Assembly: GCA_963920705.1 (NCBI GenBank)
Contig: OY987232.1
Span: 14,075,726-14,139,725 of the forward strand
Direction of reading: 5' to 3'
Source: Odiellus spinosus
Lineage: Eukaryota > Arthropoda > Arachnida > Opiliones > Phalangiidae
DNA length: 64,000 nucleotides
This document shows, piece after piece, positions 42,687 through 54,501 of the stretch (position 1 is its first letter; each line of letters opens with the position of its first letter). Made by a program: the position numbers and the translations under genes. The notes under the pieces were generated by a model that was not told where the DNA came from, made no database searches, and worked only from the letters and a program-made list of their open reading frames with translations.

Positions 42687-43336
42687 CAGGGTGACCACTG
42701 AATATTTGAAAATCCTATATAGGAAATATCTTTGCGAAATATAGGAAAATATAGGAAGAATTTTATGTAAAATATAGGAAAATATAGGAAGAATTTTATG
42801 TAAAATATAGGAAAATATAGGAAGAATTTTATGTAAAATATAGGAAAATTTAGGAAGAATTTTATGTAAAATATAGGAAAATATAGGAGAATATAGGAAG
42901 AATTTTATGTAAAATATAGGAAAATATAGGAAGAATTTTATGTAAAATATAGGAAAATATAGGAAGAATTTTATGTAAAATATAGGAAAATATAGGAAGA
43001 ATTTTATGTAAAATATATGATAAAATAGGAAAATAATTAAAAGTAGGAACCATGTTTATTATTGCATCACAACTCTCGCCACCGGTTTAAACACGGTATT
43101 AATATGATCCAATTGCTTAAATAGTATGGAATTTTACAGACTATTTTAACTGGAAAATGTACAGTTAAGCTAAAATAATCTTATACAGCCACAGCTGACA
43201 GTATGATTTATAACTTTACCCTTAACAAGAGATTTTGAGTACAAATATAGGAGATTATAGGAATTGCCATTAAATTATAGGAGAAAATAGGAAGGAGGTG
43301 AAAATATAGGAAATATAGGAAAAGTGGTCACCCTGT
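42687..43336. mobile_element. hAT-like MITE (CAGGGTGACCACT ends), copy 2
   Basis: CAGGGTGACCACT at the left and AGTGGTCACCCTG at 43324-43336, the same short form as inside 15242-15832. The following 150 bases (to about 43485) also match the long form of that element, so its outer right end was cut by the element at 43486. Confidence 0.8.
42720..43025. repeat. 33-bp minisatellite inside the hAT-like MITE
   Basis: About eight units of 'aaatataggaagaattttatgtaaaatatagg', one of them with a small insertion. The other copy of the element (15242) has a single unit, so the array grew inside the transposon. The minus-strand open frame (YILHKILPIFS repeat) is a by-product. Confidence 0.85.
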
Positions 43337-43485
43337 TGTATGTTATAATATCACCTACATTACGCAAAAGCATCATTGAAAGAAGTTCCCATTCTGTCCG
43401 ATTTCTTTTGGTCATTTCAGGGGCACTATGAAAAGTGTAACTAAAAAATAATAAATTTTGAAAAATATCCTTCTCTTATCTTTAG

Positions 43486-44023
43486 AGCTCGGAATTCGTA
43501 TAACTTTTGTTAATTGAATAAGACCATCGTGAATGTCAGTCAGATATTATCCGTTCGCGAACAACATATCCATTTCTTATTCGAGTTAACGTATACCCGA
43601 ATGTAACGGCAAACTTACAATTATAGGAAATTGATCCATTAGACAAGTTATTCATTCGCCGATAAGAACAATTTGAAAACTTTCGAGTTTCTTCGCGGAT
43701 TTTAACTCAAATTAAGATCTCGAAGCTAGAATGTATTAATTTAGTCTCTGTTCCTTTCAATTTAAATTAAAATATAATTATTATATTTCATTCCACACGG
43801 ATTTCGTGAAACGTCATATTTTTATCTTCCCATTATCCGTTTGAATAAACGCGTAATTTGTTTATTAATCTTAAATTTTATCTCCGGGTCTAATTCGTAT
43901 CCATTTGATATAATTAATGGTGTTTATATTAACAAACAATTTATCCGAGATTAAAATATATTAAAAAAGCCTAGTTATCAATGGATATTCTAAATTATTT
44001 ATTATCCGATTCCGAGCTCTATC
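43486..44023. mobile_element. AGCTCGGAAT foldback element
   Basis: Inverted ends 'agctcggaattcg' and 'cgattccgagct'. The AT-rich interior contains several 'ttatccg' and 'cggata' motifs. Relatives are at 2784-3268 and at the borders of 13943-16303. Confidence 0.65.
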
Positions 44024-44195
44024 TTTGAAAATATTTACTTAATTTTGAGAGATGCAATGACAAAATTAAACAAAAGTTTCAAATCTTCAGATATTATCGA
44101 TTCGCAAGTGTTGTTAATAAAACAAGCCAGTTCACCCTGAAAATTATGTCAGTAATATTCCGAATGTGAAAAAAATTACTAACTACACATCTATA

Positions 44196-44586
44196 TACAG
44201 GGTGTTTCGAAAATGGTGGTACAGTGGGTTCTATGGGTCATTTTTAGACGAAAAGGTTCTATGAGGTTTTGTCGTACGGGTCGCCATTTAAAAGTTACGA
44301 AATGAATCATGTGTGGACGACCCCTTAACGTATATTAATAAACGTATACTCAATGCTAAAATCAAATTTTTATCAAGCCCATGCTTTTAAATAACCAGAT
44401 AAATAATTAAACGTATTTTATCATTGAGTATACGTTTATTAATGAACCTTATTAAGGGGTCATCCGTACATGATTCATTTCTTAACTCTTAAACGGCGCC
44501 CCGTACGACAAAACGTCATAGAACATTTTCGTCTTGAAATGACCCACTGTAGCTCGGTCCTAACACCATTTTTGAAACACCCTGTA
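44196..44586. mobile_element. Mariner-type foldback MITE (TACAGGGTGTTTC ends)
   Basis: Ends TACAGGGTGTTTCGAAAATG and CATTTTTGAAACACCCTGTA are inverted, flanked by TA on both sides. The arms extend almost to the centre ('ataaacgtatactcaatg' and 'cattgagtatacgttta'). The terminal 10 bases are shared with the large composite at 4633. Confidence 0.85.
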
Positions 44587-44901
44587 TAATTTGTATACTT
44601 TAATTTATATAAGAGTCGTGTGAACGGGAAACCGTCTTTTCGCGAATGGATTTGATTCTATTTCTCGAAACTGCTTCGGGAACCAGTTTCATACCGATTC
44701 GGCTGGTTTCAACAACCGATAGATGAAGCTACCATAAATCGATTTATAAAGATAATGCGTGAACATGTGAAGCTTAAAATAATTACTGGCGATTCGAATA
44801 TCGGTTTGACTTAAACGTTTCAAATCGATTATGACCGTAGCTATAATATCCCCATAAATTAATTTTTCCAAGAAAATATGTAAACTTTGCATAACTATAA
44901 T

Positions 44902-45238
44902 CAGAAGCCGATGAAACCCTCCTTTGAAGTCTACTACTCCAATGTTCCATATAGCGCTCCTCTCTGTATGGGTAAAATTCACAATTTTACGAGATCAGAG
45001 GGGTCCTACTTCATACCCCCCTGTCTACGGAAAATTGGAAATTCTCTCTCTCCACAAACGACGACGTTTTTGAACGAATTCCAAGGCTGCTAGAGATATT
45101 CGCTCGACGAACTCCCGCTCCGAAAATATATACCGTTAGGAGGCGTACGAATCGCGCCTTTTGAGAATAACCCATACAGAGAGGGGTAGACAAGACCAGG
45201 GAGTAATAGACTTCAAAGGAGGGTTTCATCAGCATCTG
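44902..45238. mobile_element. CAGAAGCC foldback MITE, copy E
   Basis: Complete element with a clear 7-base target duplication, CTATAAT, at 44895-44901 and 45239-45245. Confidence 0.85.
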
Positions 45239-45596
45239 CTATAATCCATCCTCAAAAAATATTATAATTTAAAACTTTTTTCAACTTCCATACATTCGCT
45301 TAGTTTGTCGAAATTAAATTTGTAATCGAAATTTTCAATACTTGCTCATCTTGCATTCATTTACATTCTCCCAAAATAATACTTGCTATCACATAAATTT
45401 AAGTAATAATGTTTGAAAACAGAGAAATTATCAAGTTCTTACTCTTCTAACAGCTATTCCCAAAACCATTTTGAATGGAAACAGTCTACAAATAAATTGA
45501 AAATCAAATAAAACTCATTTTTAGTAATAATAACTTACCAACACGTTAGTTTAGTCTGTAAAAGGTTATAGTTTATAATTAAGCAATCTCCTGTGA
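45239..45596. other. No gene recognised
   Basis: AT-rich spacer without repeats or open frames of note. Confidence 0.4.
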
Positions 45597-46270
45597 CTAG
45601 GGGTCGGCGTTTGTATAAAATTATCAGCTAATTTTTTCGATTAAGAATTACCCTAAATGTTTTGTTAATTTGATACTTTAATTATCTTCAAAAACAATTA
45701 TTTAAAAAAAAATCACTCCGTTTTCACTAACGGTTAACGGTTTATCCATTGGACAAAGGCTCGAAGTTAGAATGAATAATATTTATCGTGAAATTTCGCT
45801 CCGAATTATTTCGAACAATACGATGGTGGTCATCGATTAATCGGACTAAAGGTGAAATAAATATTACTTTCACAAATATCTTCAAAATTCTTGGAAAGTA
45901 TTACGCAAATACGCGTTTGAAACAATATTTATCGAATTTTTTGTTAATCGCGCCATTAAAATATTTCAAAAAGTTAATTAATTTAATCGAAAACTCGCTT
46001 ACGAGTTTGGTAATTAATCACGGATAAACCGGAATAACCGGTTAATCGCGGATAATCAATTAATTTGGATTTAAAATTATTTATAAACAAACTTTAAATG
46101 AATTTTTTCGTGAAAACAATTATATTGAGGTCTTCCATTTCAAAATAATCGAAAATGGTTATTATTAATCGTAATTGTGGTACGATTATTATCTCTTAAT
46201 GATGTTGTTTTTAATTTTTGCACCCGCACCTTATCAAAGGGTAAAATTTCATCCAAACGCCGAGCCCTAC
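45597..46270. mobile_element. Foldback element with GGGGTCGGCGTTTG ends
   Basis: Left 'ctaggggtcggcgtttgtataaaatt' and right 'aaaatttcatccaaacgccgagccctac' are inverted. A lone right-end fragment lies at about 28545-28572. The interior includes 'ggttaacggtttatcc' and its inverse 'ggataaaccgg...ggttaatc'. The plus-strand open frame 45788-46027 shows no transposase motif. Confidence 0.65.
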
Positions 46271-47060
46271 GTGCGAGTACCAACTAAGGATCATACGGAA
46301 TAGTTTAAAAACCTCAGAGCTTGACAAAGATGTGGATAATACTACATAATTTGGGTTCGATACGTTTCAATTTATATGCTTTAATAGAGATGTCTACATT
46401 AATCATTTTAATAGAACTAGGCTACGTGTAGAAAATTCAGATTCAACAACCAATGTTTTTCTGTTATAAATACATTTGTCTCCTTTCATATATGGTTATT
46501 ATTATTATTGATGACGTATTTCTTGAGAAATTAAGTATTATATTCGAAATATTCTTACATCATTTATCGTGGTATTGATATGTTTATTGCGTTAGATTCA
46601 AGTCGTATATCACCCAGTTGTCACGAATCATTTACAAAATAAGAAATTTACCTATCGAAAGATATCCATATAGGAACGGAAAATTGGGTAACTCACCAAA
46701 AAGGGTCATTTGCTGTACCTATCATAAGTTATACCCACAAATGCTATCAGTTCGCGGTTTTCACTTAAATTTCAATTGAAATCTTCTTTAGTTCATGATG
46801 TAATTTTGATAATTATAACGCGAGAGATTAGCGAATCTTGTTTAAAATTAACTTATCATTTCCGTACCTATTATCTCACGTTCTAATGTCGCTAGTTTAT
46901 TCAACTTTACTTCTGACGAGCCATAAATGTCAATTTTAAGTTTAATTTTTCTCTAGTTACGATAAGAATCTATATTGTAACGGTGTTTTACGCGTAAACA
47001 CGAAGATGTCACCGAAAAGTGCTTAGATAACCTCTTAAAAATCACGAATCTTTACAACTA
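46271..47060. other. No gene recognised
   Basis: AT-rich spacer. I looked for upstream exons of the IR relic on the minus strand here and found none convincing. Confidence 0.4.
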
Positions 47061-48475
47061 AATTACTTTATCAAGTCGCCCATCCTTACGATTACTTTTT
47101 CAAGTCGCCCATCCTTACGATTACTTTTTCAAGTCGCCCATCCTTACGATTACTTTTTCAAGTCGCCCATCCTTACGATTACTTTTTCAAGTCGCCCATC
47201 CTTACGATTACTTTTTCAAGTCGCCCATCCTTACGATTACTTTTTCAAGTCGCCCATCCTTACGATTACTTTTTCAAGTCGCCCATCCTTACGATTACTT
47301 TTTCAAGTCGCCCATCCTTACGATTACTTTTTCAAGTCGCCCATCCTTACGATTACTTTTTCAAGTCGCCCATCCTTACGATTACTTTTTCAAGTCGCCC
47401 ATCCTTACGATTACTTTTTCAAGTCGCCCATCCTTACGATTACTTTTTCAAGTCGCCCTTCCTTACGATTACTTTATCAAATCGCCCTTCCTTACGATTA
47501 CTTTATCAAATCGCCCTTCCTTACGATTACTTTATCAAATCGCCCTTCCTTACGATTACTTTTTCAAGTCGCCCATCCTTACGATTACTTTTTCAAGTGG
47601 CCCATCCTTATGATTACTTTTTCAAGTCGCCCATCCTTACGATTACTTTATCAAATCATCAATCCTTACGATTACTTTATCAAATCATCAATCCTTACGA
47701 TTACTTTATCAAATCATCAATCCTTACGATTACTTTATCAAATCATCAATCCTTACGATTACTTTATCAAATCATCAATCCTTACGATTACTTTATCAAA
47801 TCATCAATCCTTACGATTACTTTATCAAATCATCAATCCTTACGATTACTTTATCAAATCATCAATCCTTACGATTACTTTATCAAATCATCAATCCTTA
47901 CGATTACTTTATCAAATCGCTCATCCTTACGATTACTTTATCAAATCGCTCATCCTTACGATTACTTTATCAAATCATCAATCCTTATACGATTACTTTA
48001 TCAAATCATCAATCCTTACGATTACTTTATCAAATCATCAATCCTTACGATTACTTTATCAAATCATCAATCCTTACGATTACAGGGTTGCCACAGTTTT
48101 TTCAGATTCAAATTCCCTGACATTTCCAGGTGTTTCCCTGAACTTTTCCAACGACTTTCCCTGACCGTTTCAGCTAATACTAATTTGTCTGTACTTTCCT
48201 CGGCCGATATATTTTTCATAAAAAGCGCTACAAATTTTGCAATTGCGTTCGCCGAACTTTCGGCATGCATATCTTTGTTCTAATCTATACAATGTCACAG
48301 CCAGCTTAAAATCTTTTCCGCAGATAATTACTGTAATTTCCTGGCTTCTTGAAAGATTTTTAAATTCCCTGACTTTTTTGGTTCATTTTCAAATTCCCTG
48401 TATTCCCTCACCTGTGGCAACCCTGAATTACTTTACCAAATCATCAATCCTTACGGTTACTTTATCAAATCTCCA
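47061..48475. repeat. 29-bp minisatellite CATCCTTACGATTACTTTTTCAAGTCGCC
   Basis: About 37 units of 29 bases. The left part has 'tttttcaagtcgccc', the right part 'tttatcaaatcatcaa', with a short mixed zone near 47455-47640 and a few exceptions near 47915-47960. Within each zone units are almost identical, so two variants have amplified separately. A MITE interrupts the right end. The open frames over it are repeat by-products. Confidence 0.9.
48083..48425. mobile_element. hAT-like MITE (CAGGGTTGCCACAG ends) in the 29-bp array
   Basis: Ends CAGGGTTGCCACAG and CTGTGGCAACCCTG are inverted, the interior is full of 'ttccctga' motifs, and the array continues on the right with 'attactttaccaaatc'. 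The flanks 'cgatta' and 'aattac' would fit a worn 8-base duplication of the unit. Confidence 0.8.
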
Positions 48476-49221
48476 ACAAAGAAAAAAAAAAAAAAAAAAT
48501 TTAAAAGTAAGTTCTTTCCAGGATCAAGATTTCAGGTCTTCCAAGCAGCTGAAAAATCACAAAAAAATCGCAACGCGAAGTACAGCGAGGGTTCTTAACC
48601 TAAAATCCAAATCCCACAGGTCCTAACAGTCCCTAAGTGACTCTTCGCGAGCTCCAACCCAGAAATGGACGCCAGCAGCGCATCGCAATTTTTACGGGGT
48701 CCTTGATGACCCGGCAGAGTTAATGGCCACGTTTCTCTAAGGGTCAAAGGTCCTGCGACCGGGAGAGATACGCTCGAGTCGGTCACAAGTGCCTAACTTT
48801 CCGAATGACCTACGTTCTCTCCCAAACGTAACTAAAAACTCCGCGCTCGTAATGTAGGCCTGCGCATTAACGAGATTAGATTAAATTAATACCACTGAAA
48901 ACAATGAAGGGTTGTAGGCAAAATAAAATAACCGAGGTCAAATGAGCGATAACGCGTAAAAAGGTTGTGAATTATCGATTTGTGGCACTCGTTTGACCCC
49001 GATTAGTTGGGTTTGGTAATTAAGAGAGTGTTGGCATAAGGCCATTAACTACGTGTAAAATATGAGTAGGAAAATATAGGCTTTGATTAGGTTAATATTT
49101 GTTGACCGAATCGCGATTGTACATCTTGTACGCTTTCTTGATTGCATTTTCGTAGGAATGATTAGGAGGTTCTGGCCAGTTTGCGCCCTCGACGGCACGG
49201 CTATAAGGTTTTGCCAGATTC
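48476..49221. other. Spacer with a poly(A) run
   Basis: A run of about 18 A at 48482-48500. The following 300 bases are GC-richer, but no gene or repeat was recognised. Confidence 0.4.
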
Positions 49222-49850
49222 GCGTTCAACGGAATGGTTACGAAAAGTTCTTTCGCGGTTACGCGTTCAACGGAATGGTTACGAAAAGTTCTTTCGCGGT
49301 TACGCGTTCAACGGAATGGTTACGAAAAGTTCTTTCGCGGTTACGCGTTCAACGGAATGGTTACTAAAAGTTCTTTCGCGGTTACGCGTTCAACGGAATG
49401 GTTACTAAAAGTTCTTGCGCGGTTACGCGTTCAACGGAATGGTTACTAAAAGTTCTTTCGAGGTTACGCGTTCGACGGAATGGTTTGGAAAAGTTCTTTA
49501 AAGATAACGCGTTCGATGGATTGCGTAATGAGAAATTGTCAGGTAACGCGTTCGACGGAATGGTTATTAAAGTTTTGGTCAAGTTTCACGTTCGACAGAA
49601 TGGTTAAAGGAAAAGTTCTTTCGCGGTAACGCGTTCGACGGAATGGTTAGAAAAAGTTTAGGTCAGGTAACGCGTTCAACGGAATGGTAATGAAAGCTTT
49701 TTGTCAGGTTTCACTTTCGACGGAATGGCTATGAAAATATCTTGCTAGGTAACGCGTTTTTAGAGGTTACGCGTTCGACGGAATGGTTGTAAAAAGTTCT
49801 TTCGAGTTAACGCGCTCGACGGAATAGTTACGAAAAGTTCTCGCCAGATA
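49222..49850. repeat. 41-bp minisatellite with GCGTTCAACGGAATGGTTACG units
   Basis: About 15 units. The first five or six are nearly identical; later ones decay in sequence and length ('gttcgacggaatggtt'). Frames open across the uniform part because 41 is not a multiple of three and all phases cycle without stops. I reject them as genes. Confidence 0.9.
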
Positions 49851-49967
49851 CCGCGCGTTATTTCCCGAAAATATTTTTGCCCGACGCGAACATACAATAG
49901 AAAACACCAAAAGAAAAAATAGCCATGCTAAAATGGCAAGAAAATTGTCATGGTACTTACACGTTCC

Positions 49968-50058
49968 TTATGAATAATTTACTCCGAGATATCCAATTTT
50001 GAGAAGATGAGACGATTCCAGATATCCACGTGTCTGTTGATTCGATAAATCCAATGTC
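49968..50058 (-). CDS. Candidate exon 2 of a small unrecognised gene
   Basis: On the minus strand the acceptor 'tatttaatag' is followed by an open stretch that completes the AT| codon left by the exon at 53165-53358 (phase 2) and runs 29 more codons to TAA at 49968. The residues (LDLSNQQTRGYLESSHLL...) show no known motif. A consensus donor GTAAGT lies just after the stop, at about 49959, so the exon may instead continue to a further exon in another frame. Support is only open frame plus matching phase. Confidence 0.3.
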
Positions 50059-50204
50059 CTATTAAATACATAATGAAATAAAATTAGTATATTTTAAGGA
50101 TAAATCCTATTCATCTTCACTTGGATTTTCCTTAAAGGGGTGAATGAAGTCTGATAAGTGATTATCGATTATTTATATAATCAAGCTGAGTGGTACCTTA
50201 GAAT

Positions 50205-53063
50205 AATTCAATAGAGGCGGTGGTATCATTAGAATAATTCAATAGAGGCGGTGGTATCATTAGAATAATTCAATAGAGGCGGTGGTATCATTAGAATAAT
50301 TCAATAGAGGCGGTGGTATCATTAGAATAATTCAATAGAGGCGGTGGTATCATTAGAATAATTCAATAGAGGCGGTGGTATCATTAGAATAATTCAATAG
50401 AGGCGGTGGTATCCTTAGAATAATTCAATAGAGGTCATGGTATCCTTAGAATAATTCAATAGAGGCGATGGTATACTTAGAATAATTCAATAGAGGTCAT
50501 GGTATCCTTAGAATAATTCAATAGAGGCGGTGGTATCCTTAGAATAATCCAATAGAGGCCATGGTATCCTTAGAATAATTCAATAGAGGCCATGGTATCC
50601 TTAGAACAATTCAATAGAGGCCATGGTATCCTTAGAATAATTCAATAGAGGCCATGGTATCCTTAGAACAATTCAATAGAGGCCATGGTATCCTTAGAAC
50701 AATTCAATAGAGGCCATGGTATCCTTAGAACAATTCAATAGAGGCCATGGTATCCTTAGAACAATTCAATAGAGGCCATGGTATCCTTAGAACAATTCAA
50801 TAGAGGCCATGGTATCCTTAGAACAATTCAATAGAGGCCATGGTATCCTTAGAACAATTCAATAGAGGCCATGGTATCCTTAGAACAATTCAACAGAGGC
50901 CATGGTATCCTTAGAACAATTCAACAGAGGCCATGGTATCCTTAGAACAATTCAACAGAGGCCATGGATATCCTTAGAATAATTCAACAGAGACGGTGAT
51001 ATCCTTAGAATAATTCAACAGAGACGGTGATATCCTTAGAATAATTCAACAGAGACGGTGATATCCTTAGAATAATTCAACAGAGACGGTGATATCATTA
51101 GAATAATTCAACAGAGACGGTGATATCATTAGAATAATTCAATAGAGGCGGTGGTATCATTAGAATAATTCAATAGAGGCGGTGGTATCATTAGAATAAT
51201 TCAATAGAGGCGGTGGTATCATTAGAATAATTCAATAGAGGCGGTGGTATCCTTAGAATAATTCAATAGAGGTCATGGTATCCTTAGAATAATTCAATAG
51301 AGGCGATGGTATACTTAGAATAATTCAATAGAGGTCATGGTATCCTTAGAATAATTCAATAGAGGCGGTGGTATCCTTAGAATAATCCAATAGAGGCCAT
51401 GGTATCCTTAGAATAATTCAATAGAGGCCATGGTATCCTTAGAACAATTCAATAGAGGCCATGGTATCCTTAGAATAATTCAATAGAGGCCATGGTATCC
51501 TTAGAACAATTCAATAGAGGCCATGGTATCCTTAGAACAATTCAATAGAGGCCATGGTATCCTTAGAACAATTCAATAGAGGCCATGGTATCCTTAGAAC
51601 AATTCAATAGAGGCCATGGTATCCTTAGAACAATTCAATAGAGGCCATGGTATCCTTAGAACAATTCAATAGAGGCCATGGTATCCTTAGAACAATTCAA
51701 TAGAGGCCATGGTATCCTTAGAACAATTCAACAGAGGCCATGGTATCCTTAGAACAATTCAACAGAGGCCATGGTATCCTTAGAACAATTCAACAGAGGC
51801 CATGGATATCCTTAGAATAATTCAACAGAGACGGTGATATCCTTAGAATAATTCAACAGAGACGGTGATATCCTTAGAATAATTCAACAGAGACGGTGAT
51901 ATCCTTAGAATAATTCAACAGAGACGGTGATATCATTAGAATAATTCAACAGAGACGGTGATATCATTAGAATAATTCAACAGAGACGGTGATATCATTA
52001 GAATAATTCAACAGAGACGGTGATATCATTAGAATAATTCAACAGAGACGGTGATATCATTAGAATAATTCAACAGAGACGGTGATATCATTAGAATAAT
52101 TCAACAGAGACGGTGATATCATTAGAATAATTCAACAGAGACGGTGATATCATTAGAATAATTCAACAGAGGCGGTGATATCATTAGAATAATTCAACAG
52201 AGACGGTGATATCATTAGAATAATTCAACAGAGACGGTGATATCATTAGAATAATTCAACAGAGACGGTGATATCATTAGAATAATTCAACAGAGACGGT
52301 GATATCATTAGAATAATTCAACAGAGACGGTGATATCATTAGAATAATTCAACAGAGACGGTGATATCATTAGAATAATTCAACAGAGACGGTGATATCA
52401 TTAGAATAATTCAACAGAGACGGTGATATCATTAGAATAATTCAACAGAGACGGTGATATCATTAGAATAATTCAACAGAGACGGTGATATCATTAGAAT
52501 AATTCAACAGAGACGGTGATATCATTAGAATAATTCAACAGAGACGGTGATATCATTAGAATAATTCAACAGAGACGGTGATATCATTAGAATAATTCAA
52601 CAGAGACGGTGATATCATTAGAATAATTCAACAGAGACGGTGATATCATTAGAATAATTCAACAGAGACGGTGATATCATTAGAATAATTCAACAGAGAC
52701 GGTGATATCATTAGAATAATTCAACAGAGACGGTGATATCATTAGAATAATTCAACAGAGACGGTGATATCATTAGAATAATTCAACAGAGGCGGTGATA
52801 TCATTAGAATAATTCAACAGAGACGGTGATATCATTAGAATAATTCAACAGAGACGGTGATATCATTAGAATAATTCAACAGAGACGGTGATATCATTAG
52901 AATAATTCAACAGAGACGGTGATATCATTAGAATAATTCAACAGAGACGGTGATATCATTAGAATAATTCAACAGAGACGGTGATATCATTAGAATAATT
53001 CAACAGAGACGGTGATATCATTAGAATAATTCAACAGAGACGGCGATATCATTAGAATAATTC
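50205..53063. repeat. 31-bp minisatellite, about 92 units
   Basis: Unit 'cagagacggtgatatcattagaataattcaa' and variants (aggcggtggtatc, aggccatggtatcc, aggtcatggtatcc). A block from about 50210 is repeated from about 51130 with the same order of variants. The rare variant 'gcgatggtatac' occurs at 50465 and 51303, 838 bases apart (27 units plus one base, the extra base being in 'ggatatcc'). The right-hand 1.1 kb is a nearly uniform recent expansion. Confidence 0.95.
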
Positions 53064-53164
53064 TATAATTTCTAGGGTTCTCTTATCAAACCAATAAATC
53101 TCCTGCTAATTTTCTACATCCAATGATTCCAATCCATTAATACACCATTCAAATATCAACTTAC

Positions 53165-53358
53165 ATTAAAAATGTTGCCTCGTGATGAATCCAGTACTTC
53201 AGTCCACAATATGGGGCTTCCTTCAGAACACATTCAAGACAGATTTCACGCTTTTTGTCCATTTGGATACAGTTTCTTGGCCGTTTGAAAAGTAATGAAC
53301 AATCACAAATCACCGTAGTCGTAAACTGATGATACATCGCAGGTCGCGACAAGGCCAT
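53165..53358 (-). CDS. Candidate exon 1 of a small unrecognised gene
   Basis: A minus-strand open stretch starts with ATG at 53358 (MALSRPAMYHQF...) and ends at a strong donor, AAT|GTAAGT (53164). It encodes about 65 residues with six Cys (positions 18, 20, 30, 40, 43, 51) and a His pair (58, 59). CDC and CLEC motifs suggest metal binding, but I do not recognise a family. A decayed, diverged copy of the same stretch lies at about 53430-53620. The intron would contain the 31-base minisatellite. The gene would be divergent to EMSY. Confidence 0.4.
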
Positions 53359-53419
53359 TTTAAATCCATTACTCAACGTGGTTAGGGTTAGCTACCTCGT
53401 TTCATCAGCTTGTTAATTT

Positions 53420-53620
53420 TCAAAAAATTAAACTTCCAATACTTATTTCATCTCGAAATGATTACAGTCCGCAATACGAGCTTTCTTTGGAACACAAATT
53501 TCACGCTTTCAATACATTTCAACAAAATTTCACAGCGAATTAAAAATGACCAAAAATTCACGAACCATTGTAATCGGCAAACTTCAATAAAACTGATTGA
53601 TAAAGAGGCCGCGGAGTCGC
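53420..53620 (-). pseudogene. Decayed duplicate of the 53165-53358 exon
   Basis: It aligns on the minus strand with the neighbouring exon ('cagtccgcaatacgagctttctttggaacac' and 'cagtccacaatatggggcttccttcagaacac'; shared 'atttcacgcttt'), but with deletions and frame breaks. A run of G follows near 53634-53649. Confidence 0.45.
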
Positions 53621-53649
53621 GGACGATGGGGTGCCGGGGGGGGGGGGGG

Positions 53650-54255
53650 AAGAGGAAAATGGCGGGCTATTATACACTCATTATCTCTATACTCACTGTT
53701 TATAATCTACCTAAATTGACTTATTTGGTTTATTCCACGTTTAAAAAATGTTTTAATTTAAAACTGTATTTGTTAAAGAAATAGTATGTGAGAGATTAAA
53801 GAGTAATTACGCACAAGAGATGACGACAATTAACCGAATTAAAGCCTTCTTCCTGTAAATCGACCGTTGCTCGCCTTCCAGCTTGGAATGGGGGGAGGGG
53901 AGTTGTACATGAGAAGGAGTACCCTTCTAAATTTTTTGAAAGGCGCCGAAAGGCTATCAATGCTATGACTCCATGAGGCGCCAAAATCAAATTTATGCTG
54001 AAAACGTCTCATCTCTAAGACCGTGGTGTTGAGCGCTACTGAACGCAGTCAACACTTGGCCCATTTTTTTAATTAAAAATCTGTAGAGAAGCCAATACTT
54101 AAGTTAAGTTAAAGCCCTGGCTTTAATTTATCAAAGTGTTTGATTTACGGCGTTTTTCATTGGAATTCTCATACTGCTTTCGGAGCACAATCCTCTGTTT
54201 TAGATTTTTAAATCACGTAATTATTGGAAAAAACGTGTTTTTGATTTATGATCGT
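53650..54255. other. No gene recognised
   Basis: Spacer between the candidate minus-strand gene and the EMSY gene. It may contain promoters for both, but no motif can be pointed to. Confidence 0.35.
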
Positions 54256-54493
54256 CAGGGACGGAAATAAGCACAAGTCACTGGTCATTGTCCGATAAAT
54301 TTTCCAAATGTCCGATAACTTTTTATTTTTAAGAGGGGATCACTGGACAAATGTCCGATAAAAAAAAGTACGTTTCAATACAAGAAATGTAGCATTGTCC
54401 GGTAATTTTGTTAAATGTCCGATAACTTTTGAATTTTTAAGGGGGGTTACTGGACATTTGTCCAATAATAAAAATTTCTTATTTCCGTCCCTG
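54256..54493. mobile_element. hAT-like MITE (CAGGGACGGAAATAAG ends)
   Basis: Ends CAGGGACGGAAATAAG and CTTATTTCCGTCCCTG are inverted. ATGATCGT is duplicated at 54248-54255 and 54494-54501, an 8-base hAT-type duplication. The interior carries direct and inverted 'tgtccgataa' motifs. Confidence 0.85.
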
Positions 54494-54501
54494 ATGATCG
54501 T

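Noticed and set aside
45788..46027. 80-codon open frame as a gene
   Set aside because: It lies inside a foldback element and has no domain, signal peptide or splice context.
47597..48283. Long open frame of 228 codons
   Set aside because: It arises from the 29-base repeat (YQIINPYDYFIKSSIL-type translation) and runs into a MITE. Overlapping frames are open in the same way, so it is not a gene.
47061..53063. CRISPR-like regular arrays
   Set aside because: The 29-, 41- and 31-base arrays are continuous tandem repeats without unique spacers, in eukaryotic DNA. They are minisatellites.
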